Source of the DNA: Phycisphaerales bacterium
Lineage (GTDB): Bacteria > Planctomycetota > Phycisphaerae > Phycisphaerales > UBA1924
Direction of reading: 5' to 3'
Length of the DNA stretch: 5,124 nucleotides
Assembly (NCBI GenBank): GCA_003511945.1
Contig: DOJA01000062.1
Span: forward strand, 3,006 to 8,129
Made by a program: the position numbers and the translations under genes. Of the stretch, positions 1-5,124 are shown piece by piece. The stretch's first letter is position 1, and every line of letters starts with the position of its first letter. Under the pieces are notes generated by a model. That model was not told the origin of the DNA. It saw only the letters and a program-made list of their open reading frames with translations, and ran no database searches.

Positions 1-369
1 GCCCCCCCCCGGCGCGGCCCCGCCGTGCCGACGACGGTCCCGGCCCCGGCGCGGCGTCCTCAGGGGCGCCCGTCCGGTCCCACCGCCGCCCCTCGGGGAA
101 CGGCGCGCCCCGCGCCCTCGACGCCACCCAAGCCCGTGAGCGCGCCGCTGCGCGAAGCGGCCGCTCGTCCGGCGCCGAGCACCGACGCGGCTGCCGGCAA
201 GCTTGAAGCACGCCCCAGGCCATTCGGCCAGCGGGGCTCGGCGTCGCTGGCGCTCTTTCTCGACGCGAACGGGCACGCCCGCCCGCCCGCCGACCTCCGC
301 GCCGTCATCGGCGCGATCGAGGTGCTCGGTCCCCCCGTCTCCGCGCGACGAGACGAGCGCCTGTTCTGA
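1..369 (+). CDS. C-terminal part of an unidentified protein, truncated by the window edge
   Basis: The frame is open from base 1 to a TGA at 367-369, so this is probably the 3' end of a gene that starts outside the window. A GTG at 25 is the first start-like codon, but I see no convincing ribosome binding site before it. About the first two thirds are low complexity, rich in Pro, Ala and Arg, and look like a disordered linker. The last ~45 residues are less biased (GSASLALFLDANGHARPP, then a segment ending LGPPVSARRDERLF) and could be a short folded C-terminal element. I do not recognise the family and assign no function. It lies 29 bases upstream of the peptidase gene on the same strand. The C9 run at bases 2-10 makes the frame at the very edge uncertain. 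A minus-strand frame over the same bases is open too, but its composition looks like a shadow. Confidence 0.5.
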   Translation, partial: APPRRGPAVPTTVPAPARRPQGRPSGPTAAPRGTARPAPSTPPKPVSAPLREAAARPAPSTDAAAGKLEARPRPFGQRGSASLALFLDANGHARPPADLRAVIGAIEVLGPPVSARRDERLF

Positions 370-381
370 CGCGCGGGCCTG

Positions 382-387
382 TATACT
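382..387 (+). promoter_or_regulatory. Candidate -10 box (TATACT) upstream of the peptidase gene
   Basis: TATACT differs from the sigma-70 consensus TATAAT at one position and stands out in a very GC-rich context. A TG pair lies directly before it (380-381), one base off the extended -10 spacing. No good -35 element is seen 16-18 bases upstream. The hexamer ends 11 bases before the ATG at 399, so a normal start of transcription would fall at about 393-395 and give a 5' leader of only a few bases. No Shine-Dalgarno sequence precedes the ATG, which fits a leaderless or near-leaderless message. Sequence match only. Confidence 0.35.
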
Positions 388-398
388 CCGCCCCCCAT

Positions 399-1544
399 AT
401 GTCCCAGTCACGCGGCCGACCGCGTCCCAAAGCCCGTTCGACCGCCGAACCGCCCTTCAGCGGACGCATCAGCCGGCTCCGTCGGGTGGTCCGCGCCAAG
501 GGGCTCGACGCGCTGCTCATCACGAACGCGAACGACATCCGTTACCTCACCGGGTTCTCCGGCGAGGACTCGTGGGCCATCGTCACTGTGGGGGGGGCGC
601 CGGGGCTGGTGGTCATCAGCGACTTTCGCTTCCAGGAAGAGCTCGCGGCCCTCGTTCCCCCGGTGCGCACGCTGATCCGCAAGGGCGCGATCACCCAGGC
701 CGCCATCGGGCTGGTGCGCGACCTTCGGCTGGCGCGGATCGGCCTCCAGGCGGAGTACCTGACCGTGGCGACCCGCGCCGCGCTGAGCGAGGGCATCGGC
801 GCCAAGCGAGTCAGCGACTCGGTCGGGCTGCTGGACGGGCTGCGTGTCATCAAGGACGAAGCGGAGCAGGCGATCATCCGCAAGGCCGTCCGCGTCCAGG
901 AAGGGGCGATGCAGGAGGTGCGCGGGCTCATCCGACCCGGCATGAAGGAGTCGCTGGTGGCGGCGATGCTCGACTTCGCCATGAAGTCGCGCGGGGCCGA
1001 CTCAACCTCGTTCGAGACCAATGTCTCCGCCCAGGCCAACGGCTCCAAGCCCCACCACCGCCCGGACGACACCAAGCTCAAGCGCAACTCGCCCCTGCTG
1101 ATCGACTGGGGAGCCCGGGTGCAGGGGTACTGCTCCGACATGACCCGCTCGTTCCACCTCGGGCGCTGGTCGCCGGTCATGCGGGAGGTCTACAAGGTCG
1201 TGCTCGACGCTCATCTGGCGGGGATCGACGCGGTGCGTCCCGGGGCGACCGGGCGCGAGGTCGACGCCGTCGCCCGCGCCGTCATCGACCGCGCGGGCTA
1301 CGCCGACAAGTTCGGCCACGGGCTGGGCCACGGGATCGGGATCAACATCCACGAATCGCCCCGCCTCGCGAGCGTCAGCGACACCGTGCTGCGCCCGGGT
1401 ATGGTCGTGACCATCGAGCCGGGCATCTACCTCCCCGGCGTCGGGGGCGTGCGGATCGAAGACGATATCGTGGTCACGGATCGGGGACGACGGAACCTGT
1501 GCTCGCTCCCCAAGGACCTCCACTGGGCCACCATCCATGGTTGA
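399..1544 (+). CDS. M24-family Xaa-Pro aminopeptidase/dipeptidase (PepP/PepQ type)
   Basis: A 381-residue cytosolic metallopeptidase of the pita-bread fold, expected to cleave the bond before proline at the N terminus of peptides or in Xaa-Pro dipeptides using two divalent metal ions. Residues ~21-150 form the creatinase-type N-terminal domain (GLDALLITNANDIRYLTGFSG). Residues ~155-375 form the catalytic domain. The five metal ligands are all visible: D236 (LLIDWG), D247 (CSDMTRSF), H311 (HGLGHGIG), E340 (TIEPGIY) and E354 (VRIEDD). H318 (NIHES) fits the family's substrate-binding His. The first ~20 residues are an Arg/Pro-rich extension before homology begins; no better in-frame start exists nearby, so ATG 399 is kept. 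There is no Shine-Dalgarno motif. The stop overlaps the accB start by 8 bases, implying co-transcription and probably translational coupling. PepP and PepQ cannot be separated from sequence alone; it is closest in layout to the YqhT-like peptidases next to acc genes. Confidence 0.93.
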   Translation: MSQSRGRPRPKARSTAEPPFSGRISRLRRVVRAKGLDALLITNANDIRYLTGFSGEDSWAIVTVGGAPGLVVISDFRFQEELAALVPPVRTLIRKGAITQAAIGLVRDLRLARIGLQAEYLTVATRAALSEGIGAKRVSDSVGLLDGLRVIKDEAEQAIIRKAVRVQEGAMQEVRGLIRPGMKESLVAAMLDFAMKSRGADSTSFETNVSAQANGSKPHHRPDDTKLKRNSPLLIDWGARVQGYCSDMTRSFHLGRWSPVMREVYKVVLDAHLAGIDAVRPGATGREVDAVARAVIDRAGYADKFGHGLGHGIGINIHESPRLASVSDTVLRPGMVVTIEPGIYLPGVGGVRIEDDIVVTDRGRRNLCSLPKDLHWATIHG

Positions 1545-2055
1545 TTACCGCAAGCTCAAAGAGCTCGTGAAACTGATGACCGAGAACGACCTCTCCGAGC
1601 TCGACCTGCGCGACCAGCAGGAGACGGTCGTCATCAAGCGAGCCATGCCCGTCGTGTCGTCCTACGCCGGCCCCGCGCCGGGGATGGCCTACCCGGCGCC
1701 GGTGGTCCACCACGCGGTGCACGCGCCGGCAGGCGCCCCGGTCGCCCCCGGATCCCCCGGAGCCCCCGGGTCCCCCGGATCCCCGCTCGTCGACAGCGAA
1801 GACGACGACGCCGACCTGATCGCCATTACCTCGCCCATGGTCGGCACCTTCTACCCCGCGCCGGACCCGGAGAGCCCGCCCTTCGTTTCGGTCGGTTCGT
1901 CCGTCGGGTCCGAGACGGTCGTGTGCATCGTCGAGGCGATGAAGGTCTTCAGCGAGATCAAGGCCGAGTGCTCGGGCAAGGTGGAGAAGATCCTCGCGCG
2001 GAGCGGAGAAGCGGTGGAATACGGCCAGAAGCTCTTCCTTGTCCGCCCCGTGTGA
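1537..2055 (+). CDS. accB: Biotin carboxyl carrier protein of acetyl-CoA carboxylase
   Basis: AccB, 172 residues (E. coli AccB has 156), is the carrier that shuttles a biotin-bound carboxyl group from biotin carboxylase to the carboxyltransferase in the first committed step of fatty-acid synthesis. Residues 1-36 are the usual N-terminal helix/strand segment (YRKLKELVKLMTENDLSEL). Residues ~37-93 are a Pro/Ala/Gly linker with a collagen-like run and then an acidic patch. Residues ~94-172 are the biotinyl domain: SPMVGTFYPAPDPESPPF (99-116) matches the AccB 'thumb', and the biotinylation motif is EAMK with K136 at bases 1942-1944. The residue after the Lys is Val, where Met is common. The start is fixed by the typical N terminus, overlaps the peptidase stop by 8 bases and lacks a clear Shine-Dalgarno, so it probably relies on coupling. 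accC follows 6 bases downstream. Confidence 0.97.
   Translation: MVDYRKLKELVKLMTENDLSELDLRDQQETVVIKRAMPVVSSYAGPAPGMAYPAPVVHHAVHAPAGAPVAPGSPGAPGSPGSPLVDSEDDDADLIAITSPMVGTFYPAPDPESPPFVSVGSSVGSETVVCIVEAMKVFSEIKAECSGKVEKILARSGEAVEYGQKLFLVRPV
1750..1785 (+). repeat. Collagen-like Gly-X-Pro triplets in the AccB linker
   Basis: Four consecutive triplets, GSP-GAP-GSP-GSP, at AccB residues 72-83, encoded by a near-perfect 9-base DNA repeat (GGA/GGG, TCC/GCC, CCC/CCG). AccB linkers are typically Pro/Ala rich and flexible; a regular Gly-X-Pro run probably arose by local slippage. Four triplets are too few to expect a stable collagen triple helix. Confidence 0.7.
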
Positions 2056-2061
2056 CCCTCG

Positions 2062-3417
<1,356 letters not shown>

Positions 3418-3420
<3 letters not shown>

Positions 3421-3435
3421 CGCGCCCGGGCGTCA
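3418..3435. terminator. Possible bidirectional hairpin at the convergent gene ends
   Basis: TGACGCGCCCGGGCGTCA folds into a 6-base-pair stem (TGACGC / GCGTCA) with a 6-base loop. The left arm contains the accC stop codon and the right arm contains the stop of the minus-strand gene. Its place between convergent genes suggests a shared transcription end. There is no U-tract on the plus strand and only a weak CTTCTTC on the minus side, so intrinsic termination is unproven. It could be chance in such GC-rich DNA. Confidence 0.3.
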
Positions 3436-5046
3436 GTGGCAGTCGTTCAGCCAGTTCGCCAGCACCGACACGATGTCGTCGAAGTCGACCATCGCGTCGC
3501 CGTCGGCGTCGCCTGTCGCGTAGGCGTAGGGCGGCTCCCGTCCCCAGCGGTTCAGCACCGAGATGATGTCGTCGAAGTCCACGGCCCCGTTCCCGCTGGC
3601 GTCCCCCGCGCAGGGCCACGGGCCGGCGGCGTCGAGGAACGCCCCCCAGAGCGCCTCGCCGATCGCTTCCGACCCCGCAAGCGAGAGGTGGTGGTCCGCC
3701 CCGGGGATGTAGAAGTAGTCGCGCTTCCAAGGCACGACGAGGTAGGGCGCCCCCGCGTACCACCAGCCGCGCTCGACCGCGAGTTCATAGAGCAGGTCCG
3801 AGCGCGTGGTCGCGCGGAACATCTCGAGTTCGCTCCCGTGCGGCCCCCACGGCGCCGTGCCGAGCAGCAGCACCTGATCGAACGCGCACCCCCGGGAGGC
3901 CGCCGCCGCCGCCCACTGGTCGACGATGGCCGCGATGTTCTCCTTGTACCCCGGCGCGGTGCCCTGATCGAGGTCGATCTCGCCCTGCCCGATGTTCTGC
4001 CCCAGCGCCACCACCAGGACGCGGAAGTTCGATGGGTCATCGAATCCCAGCGCCACCAGCCGGCTCGCCGCCGCCTGGGGCCGGTACCCCGAACCGCCGG
4101 GGCCGGGCGTGTCGGTCCGGTGGTGGTCGGTGGTCCATCCCCCCTGGGCGCACAACGGGACAAGGAGCGCGCCCTTGGAGTCCGGGTCGGCGAAGGCCGA
4201 GCCCATGATCAGCACCGACTCGCCCGCGATGCCGCCGCCGACCCCGCCTGCGAAAGTCCGCAGCCGCGCTCGGAGCGAGGTCACCTGAGGGTTGTACGCC
4301 CCGCCGTAGGGCGGAAGAGTGAACACGCCCTTCCGCCAGTCGCCGGGCGGCTCAGTCGAGAGCGCCGCGGTCCGCGAGCCGACGATCGTCGTGAGGTTCT
4401 GGTCCACGACATCGATCCCCAGCACGGACGGCAGCGGGCCTGTAGGGCTCTCCGTGACCCACACCCGAAACTCGAGTCGCGGCGCCGCGAGCAGCGCCTC
4501 GGCAGCGGGGGTCGATGTGAAAGTCACGGGCATGCCCACGCCCGCCGGGCCGCCGAGGTTCTGCAGCCCCACATTCCCGTAGACCACATTGGGCGAGGGC
4601 TGCAGGAACCGGACCCGCCGCCCGGTCTGGATCTCGGCCATGTCGTCCGGGTCGGTGGGCACGATCGACCCGTCCTTGGCGCCGATGGAATCGCTGAACT
4701 CGATCGACGGGGTGCTGTTGGAGCTGCCGAACCACACCCCGCTCAGCCCGCTGTAGAGGTGCTGCGTGCCCGGCGGCATGAACAGGGCGCGGTGCCCCTC
4801 GTGAAACTGGAACCTGCGGATAAACCCGATCCCCATGTTCACATGGGACGCTCCCACGACCCCCGGGCTGCCCGACAGCGGGAACGACAGCGAATCCCCC
4901 AGCATCCCGATCGTCACGCCCCGCCCGGAGATGAACCGGCGCACCTCGTCCTGCCCGGGCAGGTGCGCTCCGGGTGTGACCGCGACGCACACCCTGCAGC
5001 AGAGCGCGCTGGCCGTCATGAGAAGAATCTGAGAACGCGCCCGCAT
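3433..5046 (-). CDS. Secreted SGNH/GDSL-like hydrolase with C-terminal dockerin-like repeats
   Basis: From the preferred ATG at 5046 the protein has 537 residues; an in-frame ATG at 5064 would add 6. Numbers here use the longer form. The 5046 start is preferred because GGGGGA lies 5 bases before it and it opens a classic signal peptide (MRAR, then ILLMTASAL), with cleavage plausible near residue 28 (CVA). The Cys residues near 22-26 do not form a lipobox. SGNH blocks: GMLGDSLS with nucleophile S58; a block II-like AQGGWTTDHH near 309; block III-like ALGQNIGQ with N357; and ADHHLSLAG near 457-463 as the Asp/His block. About 230 residues (roughly 75-300) separate blocks I and II and look beta-rich, so an accessory domain may be inserted there. 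Residues 487-539 hold two dockerin-like calcium loops. The likely role is an extracellular esterase or deacetylase, perhaps on polysaccharide; the substrate is unknown. It converges with accC, 12 bases apart, and appears to have its own promoter. Confidence 0.8.
   Translation of the reverse strand: MRARSQILLMTASALCCRVCVAVTPGAHLPGQDEVRRFISGRGVTIGMLGDSLSFPLSGSPGVVGASHVNMGIGFIRRFQFHEGHRALFMPPGTQHLYSGLSGVWFGSSNSTPSIEFSDSIGAKDGSIVPTDPDDMAEIQTGRRVRFLQPSPNVVYGNVGLQNLGGPAGVGMPVTFTSTPAAEALLAAPRLEFRVWVTESPTGPLPSVLGIDVVDQNLTTIVGSRTAALSTEPPGDWRKGVFTLPPYGGAYNPQVTSLRARLRTFAGGVGGGIAGESVLIMGSAFADPDSKGALLVPLCAQGGWTTDHHRTDTPGPGGSGYRPQAAASRLVALGFDDPSNFRVLVVALGQNIGQGEIDLDQGTAPGYKENIAAIVDQWAAAAASRGCAFDQVLLLGTAPWGPHGSELEMFRATTRSDLLYELAVERGWWYAGAPYLVVPWKRDYFYIPGADHHLSLAGSEAIGEALWGAFLDAAGPWPCAGDASGNGAVDFDDIISVLNRWGREPPYAYATGDADGDAMVDFDDIVSVLANWLNDCH
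3448..3606 (-). repeat. Tandem dockerin-like calcium-binding repeats
   Basis: Two units 31 residues (93 bases) apart at residues 487-508 and 518-539 (long-form numbering). Unit 1 begins GDASGNGAVDFDDI with likely calcium ligands D488, S490, N492 and D499. Unit 2 begins GDADGDAMVDFDDI with D519, D521, D523 and D530. Each continues into a short amphipathic helix ending in a Trp. At DNA level about 27 of 30 bases match between 3460-3489 and 3553-3582, so the units arose by duplication or remain under the same constraint. C485 just before unit 1 and C542, the next-to-last residue, bracket the module. In cellulosomes dockerins bind cohesins; in planctomycetes the partner of such tails is not clear to me. 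Confidence 0.85.
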
Positions 5047-5051
5047 CGTGA

Positions 5052-5057
5052 TCCCCC
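5052..5057 (-). promoter_or_regulatory. Shine-Dalgarno-like site that favours the 5046 start
   Basis: Read on the minus strand this is GGGGGA, five bases before the ATG at 5046-5044. It is the only strong ribosome binding site seen at a gene start in the window. The upstream ATG at 5064 has only a poorly placed GGCGG before it, and starting there would put six extra residues before the basic n-region of the signal peptide. Confidence 0.5.
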
Positions 5058-5109
5058 GAACCATCGGCCGCCGACAGCCACGATCGTAGGCCGCCGGATC
5101 GGCGCGACG

Positions 5110-5121
5110 CCCCCCCCCCCC
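5110..5121. repeat. 12-base C homopolymer upstream of the secreted hydrolase
   Basis: An uninterrupted run of 12 C followed by GGC ends the window, about 65 bases upstream of the hydrolase start (G12 on its coding strand). A similar element, G followed by C9 and GGC, opens the window at 1-13. Such tracts are prone to slippage during replication and to sequencing or assembly error. The 5065-5109 stretch between it and the gene contains only a weak -10-like TACGAT (minus strand, 5088-5083). Confidence 0.6.
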
Positions 5122-5124
5122 GGC

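Noticed and set aside
60..398. Minus-strand open frame opposite the partial first gene
   Set aside because: Composition is Arg/Ala/Gly/Ser-biased with no motif, and it spans the gap that holds the TATACT box. The plus frame has a more protein-like tail, although neither is certain.
203..1570. Open frame on the plus strand in a different frame over the peptidase (455 codons)
   Set aside because: Arg/Gly/Pro/His-rich translation without domain features; the overlapping M24 peptidase has full motif support.
4352..4990. Alternative minus-strand frame within the hydrolase gene
   Set aside because: Arg/Ala/Gly-biased, no signal or domain; the competing frame has a signal peptide, SGNH motifs and dockerin-like repeats.
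4984..5001. Lipoprotein signal (cysteines at residues 22, 23 and 26 of the hydrolase)
   Set aside because: The residues before each Cys do not fit the Leu-Ala/Ser-Gly/Ala-Cys lipobox, so a standard signal peptidase I substrate is more likely.
5083..5088. TACGAT (minus strand) as a -10 box for the hydrolase gene
   Set aside because: Position would suit the 5046 start, but it matches consensus only partly, is part of a self-complementary CGATCG context and has no -35 partner; not strong enough for the feature list.

Overview
This is a very GC-rich, gene-dense window, most likely a planctomycete of the class Phycisphaerae. That placement is an inference. It rests mainly on the tandem dockerin-like repeats (core VDFDDI.SVL..W) at the C terminus of the minus-strand secreted protein, a tail style common in that group. 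The high GC and the pepP/pepQ-accB-accC order are compatible with it. No rRNA, tRNA, CRISPR array, transposase or integrase was seen.

Layout, left to right. (1) 1-369, plus strand: C-terminal end of an unidentified protein that runs off the left edge, with a Pro/Ala/Arg-rich low-complexity stretch and a short ordered tail. (2) A 29-base gap (370-398) with a TATACT box very close to the next ATG. (3) 399-1544, plus: M24-family Xaa-Pro aminopeptidase/dipeptidase with all five metal ligands. (4) 1537-2055, plus: AccB, the biotin carboxyl carrier protein; its start overlaps the peptidase stop by 8 bases. (5) 2062-3420, plus: AccC, biotin carboxylase, 6 bases after accB. (6) A 12-base convergent junction with a small hairpin that contains both stop codons. 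(7) 3433-5046, minus: a secreted SGNH/GDSL-like hydrolase with a large insertion after its nucleophile block and a C-terminal pair of dockerin-like calcium loops. (8) 5047-5124: its ribosome binding site, upstream region and a 12-C tract at the right edge.

The plus-strand genes look like one operon. AccB carries biotin; AccC carboxylates it using ATP and bicarbonate; the carboxyltransferase (AccA/AccD) that completes acetyl-CoA carboxylase for fatty-acid synthesis must be encoded elsewhere. The peptidase resembles the one found near efp-accB-accC in other bacteria such as Bacillus (YqhT), but efp is absent here. The minus-strand gene is functionally unrelated: an exported enzyme with a docking-type tail.

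Nothing here is clearly a new defence or mobile system. The points most worth a second look are the domain-split SGNH enzyme with its Cys-bracketed dockerin-like tail, the possibly leaderless start of the peptidase gene, the stop-codon hairpin, and the long C/G homopolymers at both window edges and inside the peptidase gene.
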